Shown here one piece after another: positions 43,999 through 53,938 of a DNA stretch of 64,000 nucleotides. The position numbers and the translations under genes were made by a program. The notes under the pieces are model-generated. The model was not told the origin of the DNA, made no database searches, and saw nothing but the letters and a program-made list of their open reading frames with translations. How positions within the stretch are numbered: the stretch's first letter is position 1; each line of letters starts with the position of its first letter. The stretch is from Saccharicrinis sp963665705 (GTDB taxonomy: Bacteria; Bacteroidota; Bacteroidia; Bacteroidales; Marinilabiliaceae), in the NCBI GenBank assembly GCA_963665705.1, contig OY762448.1, positions 434,001 to 498,000 on the forward strand, read 5' to 3'.

Positions 43999-45095
43999 TG
44001 AAAGTTTTTGTTATTACAGATAACCTCATGAAAGGTGGTAAGGAAAGGAGATTGTTAGAGTTACTTCGTTCTTTCGATAAAGAGGAGAATATTGAAATAA
44101 AGCTTGTAATCTTAAGAGATAAAATAGAATATCCTGAAATATTTGAACTTAAGCATACTGAATTAATTGTTTTAAAGCGGAGAATAAAAAAGGATCTTTT
44201 TGTTTTTGTACAAATTTGGAATTTGATAAAAAGTTTTAAACCAGATGTAATACATAGTTGGGGTTCAATGCCATCCATTTATACTTTTTTAATAGCATTT
44301 ATTTTAAGAGTACCATTTATAAATGCCATGATAACTAATTCCAAATGCAAAAAATATAGTTCTGAATGGTTAAGAGCTAAGATTACTTTCCCATTTTCTG
44401 ATATTGTATTATCAAATTCAAAAGCCGGGCTAATTGCTTATAAGGCTCCAATAAAAAAAGCCAGAGTAATTTATAATGGTTTTAATATGGACAGGATTAC
44501 AAATCTTGAAAATGCTAAAAATATCAGACAGCGTTATTCAATAAGTACAAAATATGTTGTAGGCATGGTTGCTGCTTTTCATCCGAGAAAAGATTACGAA
44601 ACATTTCTCGAGGTTGCTCATGAAATTAGTTCTCATAATTCTGATGTCACGTTTTTAGCGATAGGAGATGGCAAAAAATTAGAGTATTATCAACAAAAGT
44701 ATAAAGATAATAACAGAATTATTTTTACAGGAAATTCTAATAAGGTGGAATCTTTAATCAATATTTTCGATATAGGAGTGCTTTTAACAAATTCCAATAA
44801 TCATTTAGAAGGAATTTCTAATTCAATCATTGAGTATATGGCTTTAGGTAAGTCGGTTATAGCCACAAGGGGAGGTGGTACTGATGAACTAATTAGTCAT
44901 ATGAAGAATGGAGTATTAATTGATAGTTTATCAAAATCTCAATTTAAGAATGCAATATCCGAATTACTGGATTCAATAGAATTAAGAGAACAACTATCGA
45001 AAAGAGCAAATCAGCAGATTAAGGATCAATTTAGTATAGAATCCATGTCAAATAAAACATTAAAATTATATCAGGAGATATTAAAAGCGAATTAA
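43998..45095 (+). CDS. GT4-family glycosyltransferase
   Basis: A 365-residue GT-B enzyme. MKGGKERRLLELLRSFDKEENI is the family's GGxE/KR acceptor loop. DVIHSWGSMPSIYTF, VYNGFN-like IYNGFNMDRI, VGMVAAFHPRKDYETFLEVAHEI and LEGISNSIIEYMALGKSVIATRGGGTDELI (E-x7-E) follow in order. The architecture is like WbnK/PglH-type retaining transferases. Donor sugar unknown. Confidence 0.88.
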   Translation: MKVFVITDNLMKGGKERRLLELLRSFDKEENIEIKLVILRDKIEYPEIFELKHTELIVLKRRIKKDLFVFVQIWNLIKSFKPDVIHSWGSMPSIYTFLIAFILRVPFINAMITNSKCKKYSSEWLRAKITFPFSDIVLSNSKAGLIAYKAPIKKARVIYNGFNMDRITNLENAKNIRQRYSISTKYVVGMVAAFHPRKDYETFLEVAHEISSHNSDVTFLAIGDGKKLEYYQQKYKDNNRIIFTGNSNKVESLINIFDIGVLLTNSNNHLEGISNSIIEYMALGKSVIATRGGGTDELISHMKNGVLIDSLSKSQFKNAISELLDSIELREQLSKRANQQIKDQFSIESMSNKTLKLYQEILKAN

Positions 45096-45177
45096 CCTCA
45101 TTGCAAACAGTAGATTAAGGTAGTTGTAGTGTCGTTTTTTGTCGATTTCTGTGTGGCATATAAAAAATAATAGACAG

Positions 45178-46224
45178 ATGAATAATTACCTGGTGAAGAA
45201 GATTGTAAATTTAATCGCTCCTATTATACAATATTCAGGGATATCTAGAATTATTAAGCCTATTTATGGTGGTCGTGGACATATCATAATGCTTCATAGA
45301 GTAACGCCATTGGTTAATAAAACAAGAGTTCATAATCATCAAAGTTTAGAAATTACAAAAGATCATTTGCACTCTTTAATTCGGTATTTCAATAAGCATT
45401 TGTATGTGACAATAACATTGGATGAACTTCATAATGGGCTTTTGAATCAAAATTTACCAGATAAGTTTGTTGTATATACTTTTGATGATGGTTATTCGGA
45501 TAATTATCATATTGCTTATCCAATTTTTAAAAAGTATAATATTCCATTCTCTATTTATATTACAACCTGCTTTCCGGATAGAAATGTATTATTATGGTGG
45601 TATGCGTTAGAAGATCTTCTATTATCAAATGATAGCTTGAGTCATAAAGATTATCCCTTTTTAAATCCTATTAAATGTAAGTCTCAGCATCAAAAAGAGA
45701 TTTCTTTTAACAGAATACGTAATGAGTTGCTAAAAATGAATAGGCCGGAAATTATTTCATTTTTTGAGGCATTTAAGATAAATCTGAATTCTTATGCTGA
45801 GAAAATGGTTTTAACATGGGATGAAATCATTCAATTATCAAAAGATCCTCTGGTTACAATAGGGGCTCATACTAAAAATCATTTAGCACTTGCTCATTTG
45901 TCTGAAGATGAATGTTATAATGAAATAATAAATTCAAAAAAGGAAATTGAGGATAGAATTGGATTGGAAGTAAAGCATTTTAGTTATCCTTTTGGAAAAT
46001 CGTCTCAGGTTGGAACCAGAGAGTTTAATATTGCAAATGAAATTGGTTTTTCAACGAGTACAACAACCCGGTTAGCAAATGTTTTTTCTGAACACAGAGA
46101 TCATCAACAAGCTTTACCTCGAATTAGTGTTAATTCAGAAACAAGTGAAAGTATATTGAGAGCAAATATTAATGGATTCTTTCCTATGATTCGCAATAAA
46201 TTTAAAAAAGTTGTGACCGAATAA
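45178..46224 (+). CDS. NodB-type polysaccharide deacetylase family protein
   Basis: A 348-residue protein from ATG 45178; the frame extends upstream to TTG 45139 but without family similarity. Residues about 40-60 (GGRGHIIMLHRVTP) start the domain, YTFDDGYSDNYHIAYPIFKKYNIPFSIYIT is motif 1, TIGAHTKNHLALAHLSEDE is motif 2 (His-x3-His) and FSYPFGKSSQ is motif 3. It has no signal peptide, so it may act on lipid-linked repeat units in the cytoplasm, removing an acetyl group from an N-acetylated sugar. It sits between glycosyltransferase genes. Confidence 0.85.
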   Translation: MNNYLVKKIVNLIAPIIQYSGISRIIKPIYGGRGHIIMLHRVTPLVNKTRVHNHQSLEITKDHLHSLIRYFNKHLYVTITLDELHNGLLNQNLPDKFVVYTFDDGYSDNYHIAYPIFKKYNIPFSIYITTCFPDRNVLLWWYALEDLLLSNDSLSHKDYPFLNPIKCKSQHQKEISFNRIRNELLKMNRPEIISFFEAFKINLNSYAEKMVLTWDEIIQLSKDPLVTIGAHTKNHLALAHLSEDECYNEIINSKKEIEDRIGLEVKHFSYPFGKSSQVGTREFNIANEIGFSTSTTTRLANVFSEHRDHQQALPRISVNSETSESILRANINGFFPMIRNKFKKVVTE

Positions 46225-46250
46225 TAGCTTGTGTTAAAATAAATTATACG

Positions 46251-47318
46251 ATGAGTATAACCAAAAAAAATATTTGTATTTTATCAAAAGATCTTGTTGC
46301 GGGAGGGGCTGAAAAACAAGCCTTAATATTAGCTAAAACACTTGATCAATATCATAATATATCGGTAATTGTTTTCAAGGATGTAATACATCAACGAAAC
46401 AGAACGTTTATTGAAGAAAATAATATCCCAATAAAAGTACTGAAGGGACATTTGATGATCAAACTGTTTGTCCTTTATCGGGTTTTGAAATCGAATAACA
46501 CAGATATCCTGATTTCATATTTGTTTAAGGGGAATGTATTATGTGGAATTATTGGTTCATTGGCCGGAGTTAAAGTTAGAATTGGAGGGATTCGTAACGC
46601 ATTTCTAAAACCAAAGAAAGAGGTATTTGAGAGAATAATGCACAATGTGTTTAATACCTATACAATCTTTAATAATTTATCAGGGGCGGAATTATATTCT
46701 AAAAGAAAATTCAATAGAGAGAAAATTGTTGTCATTCCTAATTGTATTACATCACCGGATTTTATTGCACGAAATGGAATTAAAACAGTGGAAATATTAA
46801 CAGTTGGTAGATTTGTACCTCAGAAAGATTATTTAACTGCGCTAAGATCAATTGCCAGGATGATAAAAGAGGGTGTAAGCAATATTCATTACACAATAAT
46901 TGGATGGGGAGAATTGGAGGAAACGATCAAGGTTTGGATTAAAGAATTAAATATTAAAAACAATGTGAGTATTGTAATCAATCCAATAAACGTTATGAGT
47001 TATTATGAAAAGTCCAATATTTATCTTTCTACTTCTCTTTTTGAAGGAATTTCGAATACTATAATGGAAGCAATGAGTTATTCTTTACCCTGCGTAGTTA
47101 CGGATGTGGGTGATAATTCAAGACTTGTTGTAAATAATTCAAATGGATTTGTTCTTCAAATAAAAGATGTTGATGGAATTGCTGATTCTTTACAGAAATT
47201 GGTTCAAAATAAAAATATGAGACATGAATTTGGAATGAATTCTCATTTAAAGATTACCAATGAGTACAGTGTTAAAAACTATACAGAAAAATATTTAAAA
47301 ATTATTGATAATGCATAG
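46251..47318 (+). CDS. GT4-family glycosyltransferase
   Basis: A 355-residue GT-B enzyme. LSKDLVAGGAEKQALILAKTL is the acceptor loop (GGAEKQ). DILISYLFKGNVLCGIIGSLAGVKVRIGGIRNAF follows as the family's core, then VIPNCI, TVGRFVPQKDYLTALRSIARMI and LSTSLFEGISNTIMEAMSYSLPCVVTDVGDN (E-x7-E). It is similar in layout to the 43998 gene but clearly diverged. It overlaps the next glycosyltransferase gene by 8 bp. Confidence 0.88.
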   Translation: MSITKKNICILSKDLVAGGAEKQALILAKTLDQYHNISVIVFKDVIHQRNRTFIEENNIPIKVLKGHLMIKLFVLYRVLKSNNTDILISYLFKGNVLCGIIGSLAGVKVRIGGIRNAFLKPKKEVFERIMHNVFNTYTIFNNLSGAELYSKRKFNREKIVVIPNCITSPDFIARNGIKTVEILTVGRFVPQKDYLTALRSIARMIKEGVSNIHYTIIGWGELEETIKVWIKELNIKNNVSIVINPINVMSYYEKSNIYLSTSLFEGISNTIMEAMSYSLPCVVTDVGDNSRLVVNNSNGFVLQIKDVDGIADSLQKLVQNKNMRHEFGMNSHLKITNEYSVKNYTEKYLKIIDNA

Positions 47319-48402
47319 AAAACCAAAAGTAGCTGTAATTGGAATTAAAGGACTTCCTTCATTTGTAGGTGCAGGAACGGTAGGGGAACATATTATTAAT
47401 AATTTAAAGGAAGACTTTGATTTTTACGTTTATTCAATATCCTCGCATACTCATTTAAAATCAGGGCCTTATAATGGTATATATCAAAAGGTTTTTAAAA
47501 AGTTACCTTTCTTAAAAATAAATGGATTTTGGTATTATTTTATTTCCGCTTTACATGCTCGCTTTAAAGGTGATTATGATGTAATCCATCTTCATAATAG
47601 TTTTGCAGCCTTTACTTTACTCTTTTTAAAGCCAAAATATAAAGTTGTTTTAACCACCCATGGAAGTTTTAATATTGTTGATAAATGGAAAAAGTTTGAA
47701 TGGTTTTGGAAGGCAAATAATAAATACTATGTAAATAAAGCGGATAAATTATGCTGTGTATCAAAATTTGAAAAGAGAAAATATAAAGATTTATTTCAAC
47801 TTGAAGCGAGTTTAATTCCCAATGGTATTGATCCGGTAGACATTGCATCACTTCCTTCAATTGAATTGAAGGATTATATATTCTTCGCAGCAGGAAGAAT
47901 TATTCGCTCAAAAGGATTGCATGAATTAATTCAAGCTCTTAAACAAATTAATTATAAAGGACATTTAGTTGTTGCGGGAGATATGGAACAAATAAAATCA
48001 TACTCAGAGGAACTATATGGTTTAAAGGGTGACTTAAATATTACTTTTCTTGGAATGATTAAAGAAAAGAAAGTGTTATTAAGTTATTTGGCGCATGCTA
48101 CTTTATTTATTTATCCATCACATATGGAAGCAATGTCTATGATACTTATGGAAGCAGTTACTGTAAACTGTCCGGTAGTCTGTAGCGATATCGTTGGTAA
48201 TAAAGATATTTTAAATGAGGAAGAAGTACTTTTCTTTAAAGTAAAAGATGTGAATGATATTGCTAATAAAGTATCCTGGGCAATATCAAATATTGAAGAA
48301 ATGAAGAATAAAGCAAATAGAGCTAAAGAAAGATTTCTAAAAGAATATAGCTGGGATAATATTGCAAACGAATATAGAACCATCTATAACCAGTTAAAGT
48401 AA
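47311..48402 (+). CDS. GT4-family glycosyltransferase
   Basis: A 363-residue GT-B enzyme from ATG 47311, inside the end of the preceding gene; the frame runs back to TTG 47305. KVAVIGIKGLPSFVGAGTVGEHI is the N-terminal glycine-rich acceptor loop. DVIHLHNSFAAF, LTTHGSFNIVDKWKKFEW, LIPNGIDP, FFAAGRIIRSKGLHELIQAL and LFIYPSHMEAMSMILMEAVTVNCPVVCSDIVGN follow in GT4 order. It is the last dedicated sugar transferase before the dehydrogenase gene. Confidence 0.88.
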   Translation: MHRKPKVAVIGIKGLPSFVGAGTVGEHIINNLKEDFDFYVYSISSHTHLKSGPYNGIYQKVFKKLPFLKINGFWYYFISALHARFKGDYDVIHLHNSFAAFTLLFLKPKYKVVLTTHGSFNIVDKWKKFEWFWKANNKYYVNKADKLCCVSKFEKRKYKDLFQLEASLIPNGIDPVDIASLPSIELKDYIFFAAGRIIRSKGLHELIQALKQINYKGHLVVAGDMEQIKSYSEELYGLKGDLNITFLGMIKEKKVLLSYLAHATLFIYPSHMEAMSMILMEAVTVNCPVVCSDIVGNKDILNEEEVLFFKVKDVNDIANKVSWAISNIEEMKNKANRAKERFLKEYSWDNIANEYRTIYNQLK

Positions 48403-48443
48403 TGAGTGAATTGTAATTAGTATTTAAATTAAAAATAAGTCAT

Positions 48444-49484
48444 ATGGATCAACCAAAACTTAAAATTGGAATAATTGGATTAGGTCGAATGGGATTAATG
48501 CATGCTGCTATTTTTAATTCACTTCCAGATAGTGAGGTTGTTGCAGTCGTTGATCCGGCTATATTTCCTGCAAAACCATTAAATATGCTCAATCCTCGAA
48601 TCAATGTATATAAAAGCATTGAAAAGATGATTAAAAAGGAACAGATTGATGGTGTGTTGATTGGAAGTCCTGTTGGATATCACATTGACAATGCAATGGA
48701 ATGTATAAAGCATAATATCCCTTTTCTTATGGAAAAACCTTTGGCTGTTAAAGCTAGTGATGCCGTTAATCTTTTGCAGGAATTAGAAAAACGTCAAATT
48801 CCAAATATGATTGGATACATGGCTAGAAATATTGATAGCTTTAAACAAGGGAAAAAAATAATTGATGCAAAGGCCCTAGGAAATATTATAAATGTTAAGG
48901 GCACGGTATATGTTTCACAATTATTTAAAAAAGGAAAAGGATGGAGATATGACCCTAAGGTTTCTGGGGGAGGAGTTTTAGAAAGTCAGGGGTCTCATCT
49001 GTTAGATTTACTTTATTGGTATTTTGGTCCTATCCAACGAGTTAATGCTGATGTTTTGTCTGTTTACTCTCCCGGAATTGAGGATTTTGCACATGTGAAT
49101 TTAAATTTTGAGAATGGATTAAAAGGTTGGATTGATTCTTCTTGGAGTGTGAGGTTTAAAAGAAAGATGGAGTTGAGGTTAGAAATTCTTGGAGAAAATG
49201 GTAATTTAATAATAACGGACGACACTATTGATTTATTTTTAGATGAAACAGTTGGCGAATATAATGCGGGAAAAACCTTTTATTCTGCAAATGATTTATT
49301 TACAGGGGTATGTATAGATATTAATGGAGCTAAATTTACTAATCAGGATATTGAGTTTATTAATGCAATCAAGGAAAAGCGCCAGTCATCTCCTTCAATC
49401 GCAGATGGTTATCACATTCAAAAGGTTGTTGATGCTTGTTATGAATCCGCAAATGAAGAGGGAAAACCTGTCATTATTGCATAA
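48444..49484 (+). CDS. Gfo/Idh/MocA-family oxidoreductase
   Basis: A 346-residue NAD(P)-dependent sugar dehydrogenase or epimerase type. The Rossmann loop GIIGLGRMGLMHAAIFN opens the protein. MEKPLAVKASDA carries the family's EKP(L) with the catalytic Lys. The alpha/beta C-terminal domain has GGGVLESQGSHLLDLLYWYFG with the conserved Gly and His, and the end reads IADGYHIQKVVDACYESA. In surface-polysaccharide clusters such enzymes make 3-keto or epimerised nucleotide sugars. The substrate is unknown. It and the next gene may form a pair. Confidence 0.88.
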   Translation: MDQPKLKIGIIGLGRMGLMHAAIFNSLPDSEVVAVVDPAIFPAKPLNMLNPRINVYKSIEKMIKKEQIDGVLIGSPVGYHIDNAMECIKHNIPFLMEKPLAVKASDAVNLLQELEKRQIPNMIGYMARNIDSFKQGKKIIDAKALGNIINVKGTVYVSQLFKKGKGWRYDPKVSGGGVLESQGSHLLDLLYWYFGPIQRVNADVLSVYSPGIEDFAHVNLNFENGLKGWIDSSWSVRFKRKMELRLEILGENGNLIITDDTIDLFLDETVGEYNAGKTFYSANDLFTGVCIDINGAKFTNQDIEFINAIKEKRQSSPSIADGYHIQKVVDACYESANEEGKPVIIA

Positions 49485-49581
49485 TCTAATTGATTAGTAG
49501 CGTGTAATTAAATAATAACCTGATTTTGATCAAAATTCCTTGTGAGTTTCATATGATCATTTAAAAACTAAAATTAGATAC

Positions 49582-50460
49582 ATGAAGCAACTAGATAAAA
49601 TATTATTGGGTCACAATCCTCTTTTTGGTGTAGATCACTTATCTCAGGAAAGGGGAAATGCAAAACAGCAAAAATTTGAAGATAAAAGCGCTTTAGTTGA
49701 AGTTTTAAGATATGCTCATAGTAAGGGAGTTAAGGCTATGATGATGTCCACCCACCCTCGATCTAAAGTAATACTTGATATTGTAGCAAATGATCCCGTA
49801 TTAAAAGATGATTTTACAATATATCCCTTGTTACCATATATTGTAAAATATGTACGACAAGCTAATGAAAAAGGAATGTTTAATGTTTTGACTGATTTAC
49901 TATCTCAAGCCGGAACTGGTAAAAGTTTGTCTATGATGTTTTCTGGTATGACAGGGCTTGTTGGTGGTAATTTATATAAAATGATTAAGATTTTAATTGA
50001 CATTGAAATGTTGCCTTTTAAAGGTCATAAAATAGGAGCCATCTTTATGCATGATGCCCTTGTAGATTTAGCATTGGGTCTGGGATGTGATGAAGCTTTT
50101 GACGTATTTCGGGAACATATAGAAAAAGAATATGGAGTTCCTGGAGGGTTAATATCTAAAAATGTACCTTTATTAAGAAATCGACTAGATGAAAGAGGGT
50201 GGGATGATTATTTAATTATGGCAGCATTCAATAAAACTGGGTTTTATTTAAATCCATCACTGGATGAAACAATAAAAGCAGTGCAGAAACCTGGAATGAA
50301 TTTTATTCCGATGAGCACGTTAGCGGCTGGTGCAATCCCTCCAAAAGAAGCATTTGAATTTATTGGGCAGTTTCCGGAAATAAAATCTGTTGTTGTGGGT
50401 ATGTCAAAGAAAAGTCATATTGATCAAACCGTGGATCTTATAAATAAATATATTAAATAG
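49582..50460 (+). CDS. Putative TIM-barrel protein, aldo/keto-reductase-like C-terminus
   Basis: A 292-residue soluble protein not firmly recognised. The N-terminus LLGHNPLFGVDHLSQERG and strand AHSKGVKAMMMSTHPRSK suggest a barrel with His-rich loops (GHNP, DH, STHP, FMHDALVDLALGLG). The end, MNFIPMSTLAAGAIPPKEAFEFI and IKSVVVGMSKKSHIDQTVDLI, resembles the last two strands and cofactor-phosphate loop of aldo/keto reductases. The catalytic AKR tetrad is not evident. It follows the Gfo/Idh/MocA gene by about 100 bp and may act on the same nucleotide sugar. Confidence 0.5.
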   Translation: MKQLDKILLGHNPLFGVDHLSQERGNAKQQKFEDKSALVEVLRYAHSKGVKAMMMSTHPRSKVILDIVANDPVLKDDFTIYPLLPYIVKYVRQANEKGMFNVLTDLLSQAGTGKSLSMMFSGMTGLVGGNLYKMIKILIDIEMLPFKGHKIGAIFMHDALVDLALGLGCDEAFDVFREHIEKEYGVPGGLISKNVPLLRNRLDERGWDDYLIMAAFNKTGFYLNPSLDETIKAVQKPGMNFIPMSTLAAGAIPPKEAFEFIGQFPEIKSVVVGMSKKSHIDQTVDLINKYIK

Positions 50461-50603
50461 GTTGAAATGGTTTTTAGTTACTTCTTTGAGAGGATGTAAT
50501 CCAATAATCAATGTTTTATTAATTATAGTTTTTATAAATAGAACTTGTATTAGCTAAGTGCGATTATAGCTTTATGTCGAATATAGGTTAATAAATATAA
50601 GGT

Positions 50604-51428
50604 ATGAAGAAGGTTATTTTTTTAGTGTTATTAGTAATTTTATTTAATACTTCATGTAATAAGAAAAATACTATGGAAACTAATAAAGAAAAAAATTCAT
50701 ATATATTAGATAACAATATGGTTGATGATTTACTGACAAAAAGAATCTATTTCGGGCATATGTCTGTAGGTAAAAATATTCTTAATGGAGTATCAAGATA
50801 TGTTTCTAAAAATAACCTTAATTTAAATATTATAGAAACCTTAAATGATGAATATCTGGATTCAGATAAGGGATATTTATATCATTCAAATATCGGAAAA
50901 AATGGGAATCCAATATCAAAGATTAGTGATTTTCAAGGGAAGTTGGATACAGAGTTATCGGATAAAATAGATATTGCAATATTTAAGTTTTGTTATATTG
51001 ATTTTAAAGATAGTACAGATGTTGAAAATGTTTTTAATATTTACACGTCAACGCTTGATTCATTATCCCATAAATATCCTAATATTACTTTTGCACATGC
51101 AACAGTACCGTTAAGAGCATTGCAAGGAGGTTTAAAGGGCATGATAAAAAAACTGATCGGTAAGTCTATTGGTGTTGAAGATAATATTGCAAGAAATAAA
51201 TTTAATGCATTATTAAAAAGTAGGTATCATAATAAATCACTAATATTTGATATTGCACAATTTGAATCTACGAAGCCTGACGGAGAACGAGAGTTTATTA
51301 AAACAGGGAATGATACATGCTTTACTTTGGCCAAAGAATATACATATGATGGAGGTCATCTTAACGCAATAGGAGAGGATTATATGGCAAAAAAATTACT
51401 TATATTTTTATCACAAATTAGTAAATAA
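50604..51428 (+). CDS. Lipoprotein with SGNH-hydrolase-like ends
   Basis: A 274-residue protein with lipobox LFNTSC at the end of a 17-residue signal. KRIYFGHMSVGKNILNGV near the N-terminus resembles block I of SGNH enzymes (here GHMSVG, with Ser in the normal region), IDIAIFKFCYIDFKDSTD is a central strand, and YDGGHLNAIGEDYMAKKLL near the C-terminus resembles block V, D-x-x-H. The family is not firmly identified and the catalytic Ser is not certain. It is probably anchored on the periplasmic or outer face and is followed after 2 bp by the GNAT-like gene, so it may take part in acyl transfer or removal on the polysaccharide. Confidence 0.55.
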   Translation: MKKVIFLVLLVILFNTSCNKKNTMETNKEKNSYILDNNMVDDLLTKRIYFGHMSVGKNILNGVSRYVSKNNLNLNIIETLNDEYLDSDKGYLYHSNIGKNGNPISKISDFQGKLDTELSDKIDIAIFKFCYIDFKDSTDVENVFNIYTSTLDSLSHKYPNITFAHATVPLRALQGGLKGMIKKLIGKSIGVEDNIARNKFNALLKSRYHNKSLIFDIAQFESTKPDGEREFIKTGNDTCFTLAKEYTYDGGHLNAIGEDYMAKKLLIFLSQISK

Positions 51429-51430
51429 GG

Positions 51431-52453
51431 ATGTCTGAAATAATTCGATTAGTAAAATCTGCTGATTTTGTTCATTTACATAATTTGTATCAGAAACGTA
51501 AAAGTATTTCTGAATTAAAATGGTTACTTCAGGATCCTGATGATTCAGCGAAGTTTAATGGTTATGTGGCTGTTAATAAGGAGGATACTATTGTTGGTAT
51601 GATTGGTTTTATATCAAGTACATATAAGTTTGGGGATAAGGAATTTATAGGGGTGATTCCTATGTCATGGAAAATTGAAGAAGGCTATAAAGGTATGGCA
51701 GGCATACAATTATTTAAAAAAGTACTACAGCATGGGGATTTTAATTTAACCATAGAGGGGTCTCTCTTAGCCCAATCAATATACCCGATGTTTGGTTTAA
51801 AAAATGTAGGATGTTCACATACCTGTATGAAACTACTTAAACCATTGCAATATTATCTATCATTTGAGAATAAACCATTATATAGAAGGTTGGGTAATTT
51901 TGCTATAATGTTGCAAAGTTTTATTAAAAAGACTCCAAAAGTCAAGGGTGTTTTGGATATAAATGAAGTGAATATTAATGATATAGATAAAAATGTTCCT
52001 TATTTATACAAAAACTATCTGGAAAAGAAAATGTCAGCAAATTATATTAAATGGCTATTGAAATGTCCTGTAAATAAATCTTTTGGGTTTGAAATTTATA
52101 ATAAAGATAAATTTATTGGTTACAGTGTATGTTATGTACATAGAATTAAAGGTAAGTATAATAGGGGGCGGATTGTTTATATACCAAATTTTGAGTCCAA
52201 TAATTTATTGTCTGAAGATTTAATAGCTTTTTTAACACGTTTTTTAAAAAAGAAAGGTTGTGCTTCTATTAGTATGTCATTGATGGATTTAAATTTATTA
52301 AATGTTGTTAAAGGATCGGGTTTTATTGATTACACATCGAAAGATAAGCCCATTTTTGTTAGACCTTCAAATATTCTTGAGACCATTGGTGTAAATGTGG
52401 ATAATTGGTATATGCAATATACAGAAGGAGATAAAGCTTATAGAAATATTTGA
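51431..52453 (+). CDS. GNAT-like N-acetyltransferase
   Basis: A 340-residue soluble protein. Residues 1-150 look like a GNAT fold: IIRLVKSADFVHLHNLYQKR, FNGYVAVNKEDTIVGMIGFIS, FIGVIPMSWKIEEGYKGMAGIQLFKKVLQ (the acetyl-CoA-binding strand and loop, modified from R/QxxGxG/A) and a second copy of similar layout in the C-terminal half (KSFGFEIYNKDKFIGYSVCYV). Such two-domain GNAT proteins occur in polysaccharide clusters and usually acetylate amino-sugars. The substrate is unknown. The CoA loop is atypical, hence moderate confidence. Confidence 0.55.
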   Translation: MSEIIRLVKSADFVHLHNLYQKRKSISELKWLLQDPDDSAKFNGYVAVNKEDTIVGMIGFISSTYKFGDKEFIGVIPMSWKIEEGYKGMAGIQLFKKVLQHGDFNLTIEGSLLAQSIYPMFGLKNVGCSHTCMKLLKPLQYYLSFENKPLYRRLGNFAIMLQSFIKKTPKVKGVLDINEVNINDIDKNVPYLYKNYLEKKMSANYIKWLLKCPVNKSFGFEIYNKDKFIGYSVCYVHRIKGKYNRGRIVYIPNFESNNLLSEDLIAFLTRFLKKKGCASISMSLMDLNLLNVVKGSGFIDYTSKDKPIFVRPSNILETIGVNVDNWYMQYTEGDKAYRNI

Positions 52454-52481
52454 ATAAGTATTAACGATTAAAATGATTTGA

Positions 52482-53933
52482 ATGATTTTCAACTCACTTG
52501 ATTTTGCACTTTTTCTTCCCGTTATTTTTATTTTGTATTGGATATTAAATACTAAAATAAAGTTACAAAATGGTTTAGTAGTTATAGCAAGCTATATATT
52601 TTATGGTTGGTGGGATTGGCGATTTTTATCACTAATAATCTTTAGTACAATCGTTGATTATACCGTGGGATTAAAATTGGGTAAAGAGAATAATAAAAGG
52701 ATTAGGAAACTTTTGTTATGGACAAGTATTATAGTGAATCTCGGTTTCTTAGGCTATTTTAAATATTGTAATTTTTTTATCGATAATTTTAGTACTGCAT
52801 TTTCAATATTTGGATATAATCTTACAGGTTATTCATTAAATATTATTTTGCCGGTTGGTATCAGTTTTTATACATTTCAAACATTAAGTTATACTATTGA
52901 TGTTTACAAGCGAAAATTAACCCCAACAAACGATATTATTGCTTTTTCAGCCTTTGTTAGTTTTTTTCCTCAGTTAGTTGCAGGTCCCATTGAAAGGGCT
53001 ACACATTTGCTACCTCAATTTTATAACAAAAGAGTATTTGATTATAACAAAGCTGTTGATGGTATGAGACAAATGCTTTGGGGATTTTTTAAGAAAGTAG
53101 TGGTGGCTGATAATTGTGCAGAAATTGCCAATCAAATATTTGACCATTCATCAGAATTAAATGGAAGCACATTATTAATTGGAGCTTTATTTTTCACCTT
53201 TCAAATCTATGGTGATTTTTCAGGGTATTCTGATATAGCAATAGGAACCTCAAGACTTTTTGGTTTTGATCTTATGCAAAATTTTAATTTTCCATATTTT
53301 TCAAGAGATATTGCTGAATTTTGGAGACGATGGCATATTTCATTGTCAACATGGTTTCGTGATTATTTGTATATTCCACTGGGTGGAAGTCGTGGTGGAA
53401 TGAAGATGAAGATTAGGAATACTTTTATCATATTTATAGTAAGTGGATTTTGGCATGGTGCAAATTGGACCTTTATCATTTGGGGAGCGTTAAATGCTAT
53501 TTATTTTTTACCCTTATTAATAACAAATAAAAATAGAACTAATATTGAAGTTATTGCTAAGGGTAAAGTTTTTCCTTCAATTAAAGAATTTATAAATGTA
53601 TGGGTAACTTTTAGTTTAACCGTATTTGCCTGGATATTTTTTAGGGCTGAAAATGTTTCTCATGCATTTAGTTATATTAAAGGAATTTTCAATGAATCGT
53701 TATTTGATTTTCCTGTTTTAGATTCTGATTTAAAGATAATTTCTACTGTTTTTTTTACAATAATATTGATTGTTGTAGAATGGATAAATCGGGAAAAGAA
53801 GTTTGCTTTGGAAATGAATTATACTGGTATAATGAAATATAGTTTATCCAGAAAAGTCGTATATGTTACAATCATTTTTGTAATTTTTATTTTTAGTGGA
53901 GGCGAACAAGATTTTATATATTTTCAGTTTTAA
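52482..53933 (+). CDS. MBOAT-family membrane O-acyltransferase (AlgI-like)
   Basis: A 483-residue inner-membrane protein with about 11 helices. The start MIFNSLDFALFLPVIFILYWIL is the family N-terminus. FPQLVAGPIERATHLLPQF, FQIYGDFSGYSDIAIGTSRLFGFDLMQNFNFPYFSRDIAEFWRRWHISLSTWFRDYLYIPLGG-type core (with RDIAEFWRRWHIS) and SGFWHGANWTFIIWG with the catalytic His are all present. In AlgI, PatA and DltB homologues it moves an acyl group from a cytoplasmic donor across the membrane. The partner with an extracytoplasmic SGNH domain is the next gene, 5 bp downstream. Confidence 0.93.
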   Translation: MIFNSLDFALFLPVIFILYWILNTKIKLQNGLVVIASYIFYGWWDWRFLSLIIFSTIVDYTVGLKLGKENNKRIRKLLLWTSIIVNLGFLGYFKYCNFFIDNFSTAFSIFGYNLTGYSLNIILPVGISFYTFQTLSYTIDVYKRKLTPTNDIIAFSAFVSFFPQLVAGPIERATHLLPQFYNKRVFDYNKAVDGMRQMLWGFFKKVVVADNCAEIANQIFDHSSELNGSTLLIGALFFTFQIYGDFSGYSDIAIGTSRLFGFDLMQNFNFPYFSRDIAEFWRRWHISLSTWFRDYLYIPLGGSRGGMKMKIRNTFIIFIVSGFWHGANWTFIIWGALNAIYFLPLLITNKNRTNIEVIAKGKVFPSIKEFINVWVTFSLTVFAWIFFRAENVSHAFSYIKGIFNESLFDFPVLDSDLKIISTVFFTIILIVVEWINREKKFALEMNYTGIMKYSLSRKVVYVTIIFVIFIFSGGEQDFIYFQF

Positions 53934-53938
53934 GCAAT

